Made by a program: the position numbers and the translations under genes
Source of the DNA: Escarpia spicata
Taxonomy: Eukaryota > Annelida > Polychaeta > Sabellida > Siboglinidae
DNA length: 64,000 nt
Reading direction: 5' to 3'
NCBI GenBank assembly: GCA_963995525.1
Contig: OZ023213.1
Coordinates: 40,100,594-40,164,593 of the forward strand
Shown here: positions 12,501-22,812 of the stretch, one piece after another
Position numbering within the stretch: position 1 is the stretch's first letter
How the letters are laid out: each line of letters opens with the position of its first letter
The notes under the pieces: model-generated
Seen by the model: only the letters and a program-made list of their open reading frames with translations
Databases searched by the model: none
Told to the model about the DNA's origin: nothing

Positions 12501-15500
12501 GTGAAGCAGTCATTGGAGGGAACATCTGGATGACACTTTGACCACCAGGCTCTGTCCTTGGTTGCCTACCCACTCTTTGTGTTACCAAGCCACATTTAAA
12601 AAACAAATTATAACAAAAATCACACATTAAACTATAAATAATATAAAATATTTGTATTTTTTTCCATTATAGTTTTGCTATTTAGATTCACAGCTATCTT
12701 TGATATATGTGTGACCTCTCACCATTTGTTGTCAGACATACGGCTTTGAGCACATGATTACCATACAGAACCTGGAGGCAGCTAGACTGCTGAAGATCCA
12801 GGAGGGCAGTCGCAGCTACCCCAACATCCGCAAGACCCTCAGACTGTGTGTGGAGGAGGTCAAAGAACAAGTGAGTAGCTGGAGACATCTGTGGACTTTG
12901 TGTTAAATTTTGTAGGACTCTGTAGCATATTGAGCGAGCTTTGAACTTGTTTGAAAGATGATACTGCCTATTATGCCTACTGGTGTTTTGGACAGCGATG
13001 AAATTCCTGCAATCTGTCTCATGTCAACCCCCTCGAGGATGATCCAGCTTTGTCCTGCCTCCTATATAAAGGTGTTTATATAGCTAAGCTCTTGTATCAG
13101 TTTAGTTATTCCCTCTGTTCTGACCAATTTGCTTCCTTGTCCACATGCCATCTGGGCCTGGGGTTTGTTGTTTTGACCGACAGCCTTGTTAAATCTTGCT
13201 AAATCATGTTAATTTTCTTTCAGAACCCGAGTGACATTGCGTATGTGTACAGTGGGTACGCCCCCCTCAGTGTCCGTCTCGCCCAATTCCTGCACCGGCC
13301 GGGGTGGAGGAGTATCACAGAGGTCCTCTCCCTCCTTCCAGGGCCCACCATAGAGGAGGTGCAGCAAATCCCCATCGGACTCCGCAAGAGAAGTCAGTCA
13401 ATGCACTACTCAGCTAATGATATTGTACAAGAGAAGTCAATCAATGCTCTACTCAGCTAATGACATTGTACAAGAGAAGTCATTCAATGCACTACTCAAC
13501 TAATGATATTGTACAAGAGACGTCAGTCAATGCTCTACTCAACTAATGATATTATACAAGAGAAGTCAATCAATGCTCTACTCAACTAATGATATTGTAC
13601 AAGAGAAGTCAGGCAATGCTCTACTCAACTAATGATATTATACAAGAGAAGTCAATCAATGCTCTACTCAACTAATGATATTGTACAAGAGAAGTCAGGC
13701 AATGCTCTACTCAACTAATGGTATTGTACAAGAGAAGTCAGGCAATGCTCTACTCAGCTAATAATATTGTACAAGAGAAGTCAGTCAGTGCTCTACTCAG
13801 CTAATAGTACTGTACAAGAGAAATCAGTCAATGCACTACTCAGCTAATGATATTGTACAAGAGAAGTCAATCAATGCACTACTCAACTAATGATATTGTA
13901 CAAGAGAAGTCAATCAATGCACTACTCAGCTAATTATATTGTACAAGAGAAGTCAGTCAATGCACTACTCAACTAATGATATTGTACAAGAGAAGTCAAT
14001 CAATGCTCTACTCAACTAATGATATTGTACAAGAGAAGTCAATCAATGCTCTACTCAACTAATGATATTGTACAAGAGAAGTCAGGCAATGCTCTACTCA
14101 GCTAATAATATTGTACAAGAGAAGTCAGTCAGTGCACTACTCAGCTAATAGTACTGTACAAGAGAAATCAGTCAATGCACTACTCAGCTAATGATATTGT
14201 ACAAGAGAAGTCAATCAATGCACTACTCAACTAATGATATTGTACAAGAGAAGTCAGCCAATGCACTACTCAACTAATTATATTGTACAAGAGAAGTCAA
14301 TCAATGCACTACTCAACTAATGATATTATACAAGAGAAGTCAATCAATGCACTACTCAACTAATGATATTGTACAAGAGAAGTCAATCAATGCTCTAATC
14401 AACTAATGATATTGTAGAAGAGAAGTCGGTCAATGCTCTACTCAACTAATGATATTGTACAAGAGAAGTCATTCAATGCACTACTCAACTAATTATATTG
14501 TACAAGAGAAGTCAGTCAATGCTCTACTCAACTAATGATATTGTAGAAGAGAAGTCAGTCAATGCTCTACTCAACTAATGATATTGTACAAGAGAAGTCA
14601 TTCAATGCACTACTCAACTAATGATATTGTAGAAGAGAAGTCAATCAATGCACTATTCAACTAATGATATTGTAGAAGAGAAGTCAGTCAATGCACTACT
14701 CAACTAATCATATTGTAAAAGAGAAGTCATTCAATGCACTACTCAACTAATGATATTGTACAAGAGAAGTCAATCAATGCTCTACTCAACTAATTATATT
14801 GTAGAAGAGAAGTCAATCAATGCACTGCTCAACTAATGATATTGTACAAGAGAAGTCAGTCAATGCTCTACTCAACTAATGATATTTTACAAGAGAAGTC
14901 AATCAATGCACTACTCAACTAATGATATTTTACAAGAGAAGTCAGTCAATGCTCTACTCAACTAATTATATTGTAGAACAGAAGTCAGTCACTGCTCTAC
15001 TCAACTAATGATATTGTACAAGAGAAGTCAATCAATGCACTACTCAATTAATGATATTGTACAAGAGAAGTCATTCAATGCACTACTCAACTAATGATAT
15101 TGTACAAGAGAAGTCAGTCAATGCACTACTCAACTAATCATATTGTAAAAGAGAAGTCATTCAATGCACTACTCAACTAATGATATTGTACAAGAGAAGT
15201 CAATCAATGCTCTACTCAACTAATTATATTGTAGAAGAGAAGTCAATCAATGCACTGCTCAACTAATGATATTGTACAAGAAAAGTCAGTCAATGCTCTA
15301 CTCAACTAATGATATTGTACAAGATAAGTCAATCAATGCACTACTCAACTAATGATATTTTACAAGAGAAGTCAGTCAATGCTCTACTCAACTAATGATA
15401 TTGTAGAACAGAAGTCAGTCACTGCTCTACTCAACTAATGATATTGTACAAGAGAAGTCAATCAATGCACTACTCAACTAATGATATTGTACAAGAGAAG

Positions 15501-18500
15501 TCAATCAATGCACTAATCAACTAATGATATTGTACAAGAGAAGTCAATCAATGCACTACTCAACTAATGATATTGTACAAGAGAAGTCAATCAATGCACT
15601 ACTCAACTAATGATATTGTACAAGAGAAGTCACTCAATGCTCTGCTCAACTAATGATATTGTACAAGAGAAGTCAGTCAATGCACTACTCAGCTAATGAT
15701 ATTGTACAAGAGAAGTCAATCAATGCTCTACTCAACTAATGATATTGTACAAGAGAAGTCAGGCAATGCTCTACTCAGCTAATAATATTGTACAAGAGAA
15801 GTCAGTCAGTGCACTACTCAGCTAATAGTACTGTACAAGAGAAATCAGTCAATGCACTACTCAGCTAATGATATTGTACAAGAGAAGTCAATCAATGCAC
15901 TACTCAACTAATGATATTGTACAAGAGAAGTCAGCCAATGCACTACTCAACTAATTATATTGTACAAGAGAAGTCAATCAATGCACTACTCAACTAATGA
16001 TATTATACAAGAGAAGTCAATCAATGCACTACTCAACTAATGATATTGTACAAGAGAAGTCAATCAATGCTCTACTGAACTAATGATATTGTAGAAGAGA
16101 AGTCGGTCAATGCTCTACTCAACTAATGATATTGTACAAGAGAAGTCATTCAATGCACTACTCAACTAATTATATTGTACAAGAGAAGTCAGTCAATGCT
16201 CTACTCAACTAATGATATTGTAGAAGAGAAGTCAGTCAATGCTCTACTCAACTAATGATATTGTACAAGAGAAGTCATTCAATGCACTACTCAACTAATG
16301 ATATTGTAGAAGAGAAGTCAGTCAATGCTCTACTCAACTAATGATATTGTAGAAGAGAAGTCAATCAATGCACTATTCAACTAATGATATTGTAGAAGAG
16401 AAGTCAGTCAATGCACTACTCAACTAATCATATTGTAGAAGAGAAGTCATTCAATGCACTACTCAACTAATGATATTGTACAAGAGAAGTCAATCAATGC
16501 TCTACTCAACTAATTATATTGTAGAAGAGAAGTCAATCAATGCACTGCTCAACTAATGATATTGTACAAGAGAAGTCAGTCAATGCTCTACTCAACTAAT
16601 GATATTGTTCAAGATAAATCAATCAATGCACTACTCAACTAATGATATTTTACAAGAGAAGTCAGTCAATGCTCTACTCAACTAATGATATTGTAGAACA
16701 GAAGTCAGTCACTGCTCTACTCAACTAATGATATTGTACAAGAGAAGTCAATCAATGCACTACTCAACTAATGATATTGTACAAGAGAAGTCATTCAATG
16801 CACTACTCAACTAATGATATTGTACAAGAGAAGTCAGTCAATGCTCTACTCAACTAACAATATTGTACAAGAGAAGTCAATTAATGCACTAATCAACTAA
16901 TGATATTGTACAAGAGAAGTCAATCAATGCACTACTCAACTAATGATATTGTACAAGAGAAGTCAATCAATGCACTACTCAACTAATGATATTGTACAAG
17001 AGAAGTCACTCAATGCTCTGCTCAACTAATGATATTGTACAAGAGAAGTCAGTCAATGCTCTACTCAACTAATGATATTGTAGAAGAGAAGTCAATCAAT
17101 GTTCTACTCAGCTAATAATATTGTACAAGAGAAGTCAGTTAATGCTCTACTCAACTAATGATATTGTACAAGAGAAATCAGTCAATGCACTACTCAACTA
17201 ATGATATTGTACAAGAGAAGTCAGTCAATGCTCTACTCAGCTAATAATATTGTACAAGAGAAGTCAGTCAGTGCTCTACTCAGCTAATAGTACTGTACAA
17301 GAGAAATCAGTCAATGGATTACTCAGCTAATGATATTGTACAAGAGAAGTCAATCAATGCACTACTCAACTAATGATATTGTAGAAGAGAAGTCAGCCAA
17401 TGCTCTACTCAACTAATGATACTGTACAAGAGAAGTCATTCAATGCACTACTCAGCTGATGATATTGTGTAAGAGAAGTCAGTCAATGCACTACTCAGCT
17501 AATGATATTGTGTAAGAGAAGTCAGTCAATGCACTACTCAGCTAATGATGTTGTACAAGAGAAGCCAGTCAATGCTCTACTCAACTAATGATACTGTACA
17601 AGAGAAATCAGCCAGTGCTCCACTCAACTAATGATACTGTACAAGAGAAGTCAGCCAGTGCTCCACTCAGCTACTGATACTGTACAGGAGAAGTCAGCCA
17701 GTGCTCCACTCAGCTATTGATACTGTACAAGAGAAGTCAGCCAGTGCTCCACTCAGCAAATGATACTGTACAAGAGAAGTCAGGCAATGCTTCACCCAGC
17801 TAATGATACTGTACAAGAGAAATCAGGCAATGCTTCACCCAGCTAATGATACTGTACAAGAGAAGTCGGCCAATGCTCCACCCAGCTAATGATACTGTAC
17901 AAGAGAAGTCAGGCAATGCTTCACCCAGCTAATGATACTGTACAAGAGAAGTCAGTCAGTGCTCCACCCAGCTAATGATACTGTACAAGAGAAGTCGGCC
18001 AATGCTCCACCCAGCTAATGATACTGTACAAGAGAAGTCAGGCAATGCTTCACCCAGCTAATGATACTGTACAAGAGAAATCAGGCAATGCTTCACCCAG
18101 CTAATGATACTGTACAAGAGAAGTCGGCCAATGCTCCACCCAGCTAATGATACTGTACAAGAGAAGTCAGGCAATGCTTCACCCAGCTAATGATACTGTA
18201 CAAGAGAAATCAGGCAATGCTTCACCCAGCTAATGATACTGTACAAGAGAAGTCGGCCAATGCTCCACCCAGCTAATGATACTGTACACGAGAAGTCAGC
18301 CAGTGCTTCACCCAGCTAATGATACTGTACAAGAGAAGTCAGTCAGTGCTCCACCCAGCTAATGATACTGTACAAGAGAAGTCAGGCAATGCTTCACCCA
18401 GCTAATGATACTGTACAAGAGAAGTCGGCCAATGCTCCACTCAGCCAATGATATTGTACAAGAGAAGTCAGCCAATGCTCCACCCAGCTAATGATATTGT

Positions 18501-21500
18501 ACAAGAGAAGTCAGCCAATGCTCCACTCAACTAATGACATTGTACAAGAGAAGTCAGCCAATTCTCCACTCAACTAATGATATTGTACAAGAGAAGTCAG
18601 TCAATGCTCCACTCAACTAATGATATTGTACAAGAGAAGTCAGCCAATGCTCTACTCAACTAATGATATTGTACAAGAGAAGTCAGCCAATGCTCTACTC
18701 AACTAATGATATTGTACAAGAGAAGTCAGCCAATGCTCTACTCAACTAATGATATTGTACAAGAGAAGTCGGCCAATGCTCTACTCAACTAATGATATTG
18801 TACAAGAGAAGTCAGCCAATGCTCTACTCAACTAATGATATTGTACAAGAGAAGTCAGCCAATGCTCTACTCAACTAATGATATTGTACAAGAGAAGTCA
18901 GCCAATGCTCTACTCAATTAATGATATTGTACAAGAGAAGTCAGCCAATGCTCTACTCAACTAATGATATTGTACAGCTGTATTGGTAATATTTACAAAA
19001 TTACTTGGAAGTTTGTTGATCATCATGCTTAGGCCAAAAACGAAGCAACCAAGTCCTTTGGTATTAGGTGCCAGAGTACACACATGCACATGACAGGAGG
19101 ATGTTTCAATTAATGCACTAATCAACTAATGATATTGTACAAGAGAAGTCAATCAATGCACTACTCAACTAATGATATTGTACAAGAGAAGTCAATCAAT
19201 GCACTACTCAACTAATGATATTGTACAAGAGAAGTCACTCAATGCTCTGCTCAACTAATGATATTGTACAAGAGAAGTCAGTCAATGCACTACTCAGCTA
19301 ATGATATTATACAAGAAAAGTCAATCAATGCACTACTCAACTAATGATATTGTACAAGAGAAGTCAATCAATGCTCTACTCAACTAATGATATTGTAGAA
19401 CAGAAGTCAGTCACTGCTCTACTCAACTAATGATATTGTACAAGAGAAGTCAATCAATGCACTACTCAACTAATGATATTGTACAAGAGAAGTCATTAAA
19501 TGCACTACTCAACTAATGATATTGTACAAGAGAAGTCAGTCAATGCTCTACTCAACTAACGATATTGTACAAGAGAAGTCAATTAATGCACTAATCAACT
19601 AATGATATTGTACAAGAGAAGTCAATCAATGCACTACTCAACTAATGATATTGTACAAGAGAAGTCAATCAATGCACTACTCAACTAATGATATTGTACA
19701 AGAGAAGTCACTCAATGCTCTGCTCAACTAATGATATTGTACAAGAGAAGTCAGTCAATGCTCTACTCAACTAATGATATTGTAGAAGAGAAGTCAATCA
19801 ATGCTCTACTCAGCTAATAATATTGTACAAGAGAAGTCAGTTAATGCTCTACTCAACTAATGATATTGTACAAGAGAAATCAGTCAATGCACTACTCAAC
19901 TAATGATATTGTACAAGAGAAGTCAGTCAATGCTCTACTCAGCTAATAATATTGTACAAGAGAAGTCAGTCAGTGCTCTACTCAGCTAATAGTACTGTAC
20001 AAGAGAAATCAGTCAATGGATTACTCAGCTAATGATATTGTACAAGAGAAGTCAATCAATGCACTACTCAGCTAATGATGTTGTACAAGAGAAGCCAGTC
20101 AATGCTCTACTCAACTAATGATACTGTACAAGAGAAATCAGCCAGTGCTCCACTCAACTAATGATACTGTACAAGAGAAGTCAGCCAGTGCTCCACTCAG
20201 CTACTGATACTGTACAGGAGAAGTCAGCCAGTGCTCCACTCAGCTACTGATACTGTACAGGAGAAGTCAGCCAGTGCTCCACTCAGCTAATGATACTGTA
20301 CAGGAGAAGTCAGCCAGTGCTCCACTCAGCTAATGATACTGTACAAGAGAAGTCAGCCAGTGCTCCACTCAGTTAATGATACTGTACAGGAGAAGTCAGC
20401 CAGTGCTCCACTCAGCTATTGATACTGTACAAGAGAAGTCAGCCAGTGCTCCACTCAGCAAATGATACTGTACAAGAGAAGTCGGGCAATGCTTCACCCA
20501 GCTAATGATACTGTACAAGAGAAATCAGGCAATGCTTCACCCAGCTAATGATACTGTACAAGAGAAGTCGGCCAATGCTCCACCCAGCTAATGATACTGT
20601 ACAAGAGAAGTCAGGCAATGCTTCACCCAGCTAATGATACTGTACAAGAGAAGTCAGTCAGTGCTCCACCCAGCTAATGATACTGTACAAGAGAAGTCGG
20701 CCAATGCTCCACCCAGCTAATGATACTGTACAAGAGAAGTCAGGCAATGCTTCACCCAGCTAATGATACTGTACAAGAGAAATCAGGCAATGCTTCACCC
20801 AGCTAATGATACTGTACAAGAGAAGTCGGCCAATGCTCCACCCAGCTAATGATACTGTACAAGAGAAGTCAGGCAATGCTTCACCCAGCTAATGATACTG
20901 TACAAGAGAAATCAGGCAATGCTTCACCCAGCTAATGATACTGTACAAGAGAAGTCGGCCAATGCTCCACCCAGCTAATGATACTGTACACGAGAAGTCA
21001 GCCAGTGCTTCACCCAGCTAATGATACTGTACAAGAGAAGTCAGTCAGTGCTCCACCCAGCTAATGATACTGTACAAGAGAAGTCAGGCAATGCTTCACC
21101 CAGCTAATGATACTGTACAAGAGAAGTCGGCCAATGCTCCACTCAGCCAATGATATTGTACAAGAGAAGTCAGCCAATGCTCCACCCAGCTAATGATATT
21201 GTACAAGAGAAGTCAGCCAATGCTCCACTCAACTAATGACATTGTACAAGAGAAGTCAGCCAATGCTCCACTCAACTAATGATATTGTACAAGAGAAGTC
21301 AGTCAATGCTCCACTCAACTAATGATATTGTACAAGAGAAGTCAGCCAATGCTCTACTCAACTAATGATATTGTACAAGAAAAGTCAGCCAGTGCTCTAC
21401 TCAACTAATGATATTGTACAAGAGAAGTCGGCCAATGCTCTACTCAACTAATGATATTGTACAAGAGAAGTCAGCCAATGCTCTACTCAACTAATGATAT

Positions 21501-22812
21501 TGTACAAGAGCAGTCAGCCAATGCTCTACTCAACTAATGATATTGTACAAGAGAAGTCAGCCAATGCTCTACTCAATTAATGATATTGTACAAGAGAAGT
21601 CAGCCAATGCTCTACTCAACTAATGATATTGTACAGCTGTATTAGTAATATTTACAAAATTACTTGGAAGTTTGTTGATCATCATGCTTAGGCCAAAAAC
21701 GAAGCAACCAAGTCCTTTGGTATTAGGTGCCAGAGTACACACATGCACATGACAGGAGGATGTTTCATTGCAATTGTCTAAAATGGAACAATAGTAGAAA
21801 ACATACATAGGATTGCATACAATCTATTAGTGGTAATTCTAACAAGGAAAATAAGAGTTGGGTGAATTAAAGAAAACCTGTTGTGGATTCTACCTGGGTT
21901 CATAAATGAACCCTGGTAATGAACCTTGGTGTGCATAATTACATGGTATTTCTTTTTTTTTTGACAGTAATGTTTTTGCTCTTCTTTGAAAGACTGCATT
22001 TAATAATCTATGATGTGTTTGTTGAGTAACATTTCTGTTTCCTCCACAGAGAGCTCTATTACCTCCATCCAGTCAGGCACGGTTGAGCCCAAGGTGACCC
22101 TTGTCTTGTTTCTTGGTGGTGTCACGTATGCCGAGATTTCAGCTCTACGCTTCTTGTCGCAACTAGAGGATGGTACATACATTCTTGAACTGTCTCAGTC
22201 TGTTAATGTTGTTGCACGAGTAGACTTCTTAATGATAATTTGATAGGACTTTTGGTGCTGTTTTTATGACCTTGGATTTTAGTGCTATGTTTTTAATGTT
22301 TTATAACGTTGACTTTTAACTCTCTTTGTGTTAGTGCCTTTGAACAGGGTCACCTCAAACCATGGCGCTCTAAAAGTGCTCTTATTATTATGGTACTTTC
22401 TTAATGTTCTCTTAATCGTGGTCAAATATATATTCATACCACATTCACACATGCACGCACGCACACACACACACAATATGTACATTCTGTTGTCTTCCTG
22501 TTGTGGCTGTTTTCTGTGCATACAACATAAGTTATGATAATATGCAAAGTACACATAATTATGTGGTTAGATATGATGCCTACATTTACCCAAATAAGTA
22601 CAAACTTTACACAGGGTGGAACTATTGAACTGCTATTGTCATTTTTCTTGCATGTTTCAGTTCAGTGGTGGATTTTAATTAATGTAATTCTTCTTGTGTT
22701 TGTTTCAGCCCCTGCAGAATATCTTGTTGCGACAACAAAACTCATCAACGGAGCCAACTGGATCGAGTCAATCATGGAGACTTTGACACCAAAACCAATG
22801 AATCCTTTCTGA
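458..22812 (+). CDS. VPS33A: VPS33A, Sec1/Munc18-family subunit of HOPS/CORVET (5'-partial)
   Basis: Thirteen exons join in phase into about 513 residues plus stop: 458-542, 937-1041, 4034-4150, 5156-5330, 5857-6053, 6397-6487, 6775-6849, 11216-11295, 12107-12193, 12736-12870, 13224-13392, 22050-22172, 22709-22812. The translation follows animal VPS33A along its length (segments such as [88 protein letters not shown]). Human VPS33A has about 596 residues, so roughly the first 100 lie upstream of base 458. VPS33A is an SM protein that binds SNARE bundles and, with VPS16, forms part of HOPS (late endosome/lysosome fusion) and CORVET in the cytosol. No frameshift or stop was seen in the exons. 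Two introns are inflated by minisatellites and one contains a LINE. The C-terminus is a few residues longer than in vertebrates (ending PKPMNPF). The alternative paralogue VPS33B fits less well by motif wording. Confidence 0.93.
937..1041 (+). CDS. VPS33A: VPS33A exon
   Basis: Acceptor ctttgcag, donor gtttgc; exactly 35 codons. It encodes [20 protein letters not shown] followed by [15 protein letters not shown], the conserved LIPFD.DLLSME segment of VPS33A. The intron that follows holds the 79-bp array. Confidence 0.93.
1196..3799. repeat. 79-bp minisatellite, about 33 copies, in a VPS33A intron
   Basis: The unit runs from tattagacaatgta to gattgtttaaata. Occurrences at 1201 and 1280 set the period at 79 bp. 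Three main variants (core taggctacac, tagtcttcac, taggttacac) alternate. A rare variant with gaatgg and atttacaag occurs at 1330 and again at 2041, 711 bp = nine units apart, so there is higher-order duplication. Each unit has nested dyad symmetry: ATTAGAC pairs with GTCTAAT, and AGTAGT with ACTACT. It fills most of the intron between exons 937-1041 and 4034-4150. Confidence 0.95.
4034..4150 (+). CDS. VPS33A: VPS33A exon
   Basis: Acceptor gtggtcag, donor gtcagt; 39 codons, phase 0 at both ends. It encodes [20 protein letters not shown] and then [19 protein letters not shown], a highly conserved VPS33A block ending in the YGKG motif. Confidence 0.95.
5156..5330 (+). CDS. VPS33A: VPS33A exon
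   Basis: Acceptor cttatag, donor gtaagt. It encodes [12 protein letters not shown] and then [20 protein letters not shown] and [14 protein letters not shown]. This is the SM-protein hallmark segment ([18 protein letters not shown]). It ends in phase 1. Confidence 0.96.
5857..6053 (+). CDS. VPS33A: VPS33A exon
   Basis: Acceptor gctttcag, donor gtgagt. It encodes MVKLPPENL, a variable acidic/Ser-rich linker ([18 protein letters not shown]), and then [20 protein letters not shown] and [15 protein letters not shown]. The AE.RDKNF.AVG motif is diagnostic for VPS33A. Confidence 0.95.
6397..6487 (+). CDS. VPS33A: VPS33A exon
   Basis: Acceptor tttctaag, donor gtacgt. It encodes [20 protein letters not shown] and [10 protein letters not shown]. 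The helical segment [14 protein letters not shown] is conserved across VPS33 proteins. Confidence 0.95.
6775..6849 (+). CDS. VPS33A: VPS33A exon
   Basis: Acceptor tgttttag, donor gtaggt. It encodes [20 protein letters not shown] and LHTQQ, continuing the helical domain-3 region. It ends in phase 1 and is followed by a 4.4-kb intron holding an antisense LINE. Confidence 0.9.
7243..7764 (-). pseudogene. LINE C-terminal region, frameshifted
   Basis: Two ORFs in different frames. 7764-7576 holds a segment like the LINE connection domain (TLAFIRINL, then [13 protein letters not shown], a frame-shifted version of the usual [12 protein letters not shown] stretch). 7572-7243 ends with [20 protein letters not shown], resembling the usual ..SFFPRTI.DWN.LP.. 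motif. The frame change at about 7575 marks it as broken. Confidence 0.75.
7880..8701 (-). pseudogene. LINE reverse transcriptase domain
   Basis: On the minus strand it encodes [20 protein letters not shown], then [20 protein letters not shown], then [15 protein letters not shown] and [11 protein letters not shown]. The FADD catalytic motif (near 8000-8040) and the K.GD...NY.PISLT signature identify RT_nLTR. A stop or frame change after NVISGV interrupts the frame just before the QG.V.G..LF motif. Confidence 0.88.
9022..9576 (-). pseudogene. LINE apurinic-type endonuclease with an inserted 8-residue tandem repeat
   Basis: [30 protein letters not shown] is the N-terminal endonuclease signature with the catalytic Glu (GTE). 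[20 protein letters not shown] and FYRSPQ supply the middle strands. Between them, where these enzymes normally have a short loop, about nine copies of TDLTGTHR are inserted (9157-9363). The frame is offset from the PHD ORF upstream, though the two were probably one ORF. The catalytic His end is not seen in this frame. Confidence 0.85.
9157..9363. repeat. 24-bp minisatellite within the LINE endonuclease
   Basis: Eight full units and one 15-bp partial unit of gtctgttctgtgtgttcctg followed by tgag. The 24-bp period keeps the reading frame on the minus strand, where it encodes TDLTGTHR repeats. The partial unit (15 bp) is also a multiple of three. Confidence 0.95.
9582..10034 (-). pseudogene. 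LINE PHD zinc-finger ORF
   Basis: The 150-residue ORF starts [12 protein letters not shown]. The HPNPGP-like motif is typical upstream of the cysteine cluster in invertebrate LINEs. A PHD finger follows: C-x2-C-x11-CC-x2-C-x4-H-x2-C and a final WICCQC pair (residues about 19-70). The rest is Ser/Asn-rich linker. PHD fingers bind histone tails; in LINEs they are thought to help chromatin targeting. The ORF ends six bases before the endonuclease ORF, in another frame. Confidence 0.82.
10306..11215. other. Intron sequence, no gene seen
   Basis: AT-rich intron between the antisense LINE and the next VPS33A exon. Apart from short A/T runs I see no recognised element. Confidence 0.6.
11216..11295 (+). 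CDS. VPS33A: VPS33A exon
   Basis: Acceptor gttgtag, donor gtaagc. It encodes [20 protein letters not shown] and RQEPIVK; the G.DTDK..NYIEDCIA segment is conserved in VPS33A. Confidence 0.95.
11440..11890 (+). mobile_element. LINE C-terminal/3' fragment
   Basis: On the plus strand the frames read [20 protein letters not shown], then [20 protein letters not shown] and [11 protein letters not shown], then [17 protein letters not shown]. This is the C-terminal end of a jockey/CR1-type LINE ORF2. A stop and a frameshift in the middle show decay. It sits in the intron between exons 11216-11295 and 12107-12193. Confidence 0.8.
12107..12193 (+). CDS. VPS33A: VPS33A exon
   Basis: Acceptor ggtgttttag, donor gtcagg; 29 codons, phase 0. 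It encodes [20 protein letters not shown] and DYYKREIIQ, the conserved VLRL.C.Q..CN.G segment. Confidence 0.95.
12736..12870 (+). CDS. VPS33A: VPS33A exon
   Basis: Acceptor tgttgtcag, donor gtgagt; 45 codons. It encodes [20 protein letters not shown], a variable stretch, and [18 protein letters not shown], matching the TYG.EH..T..NLE and IRKTLRL motifs. Confidence 0.96.
13115..13205 (+). mobile_element. LINE 3'-end remnant
   Basis: The stretch ttgcttccttgtccac...gccatctgg...ttgttaaatcttgctaaatc resembles the 3' end of the LINE fragment at 11820-11890 and a third piece near 37735-37830. It lies just upstream of the exon at 13224. Confidence 0.4.
13224..13392 (+). CDS. VPS33A: VPS33A exon whose donor founds the 43-bp array
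   Basis: Acceptor tttctttcag. It encodes [20 protein letters not shown], then [20 protein letters not shown] and [16 protein letters not shown]. The donor is caagagaa|gtcagt, which leaves one codon base that joins AG of the exon at 22050 to give Lys. The last eight exonic bases and the donor are the first copy of the sequence repeated in the array that follows. Confidence 0.94.
13385..18975. repeat. 43-bp minisatellite array 1 (about 130 copies) carrying 5'-splice-site copies
   Basis: Units of the form caagagaagtcagtcaatgc then tctactcaactaatgatattgta (43 bp; ctactca recurs at 13621 and 13664). The array begins on the exon-intron junction itself. Nearly every unit repeats the junction sequence aagagaa|gtcagt, with gtcaat, gtcagc, gtcagg and gtcggc variants. 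Subfamilies lie in blocks: tactcaacta-rich to about 17550, then cacccagcta-rich (17600-18450), then a homogeneous ctactcaacta block at the 3' end. Confidence 0.96.
18976..19105. repeat. Unique 130-bp spacer duplicated with the array (copy 1)
   Basis: Non-repetitive sequence from cagctgtattggtaat to gacaggaggatgtttca. It recurs almost base for base at 21633-21767, where it forms the true 3' flank of the array. It marks a segmental duplication. Confidence 0.93.
19106..21632. repeat. 43-bp minisatellite array 2 (about 59 copies)
   Basis: Same unit and the same order of subfamilies as the 3' half of array 1. The caattaatgcactaatcaac junction of copy 2 matches sequence at about 16878. A gaagccagtc marker unit occurs at about 17563 and 20093, followed by parallel blocks. 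Unit gains and losses separate the copies. Confidence 0.95.
21633..21767. repeat. Spacer flank, copy 2
   Basis: Begins cagctgtattagtaat and ends gacaggaggatgtttcattg; by eye it differs from 18976-19105 at one or few positions. Unique intron sequence follows. Confidence 0.92.
22050..22172 (+). CDS. VPS33A: VPS33A exon
   Basis: Acceptor tcctccacag, donor gtacat. It encodes [20 protein letters not shown] and [20 protein letters not shown]. The FLGGVT.AEI.ALRFLSQ motif is the strongest C-terminal SM signature. The phase matches the exon 8.7 kb upstream. Confidence 0.96.
22709..22812 (+). CDS. VPS33A: VPS33A last coding exon
   Basis: Acceptor tgtttcag. It encodes [20 protein letters not shown] and [14 protein letters not shown] then TGA (22810-22812). 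TTKL.NG..WIE is the family's C-terminal motif. Confidence 0.96.

Noticed and set aside
12310..12627. 105-residue minus-strand ORF in a VPS33A intron
   Set aside because: No recognised domain and no splice or promoter support; it may be part of a repeat, but I could not define ends.
13385..21632. Could the 43-bp array be CRISPR-like?
   Set aside because: There are no unique spacers: the whole 43-bp unit repeats, in an intron of an animal gene.
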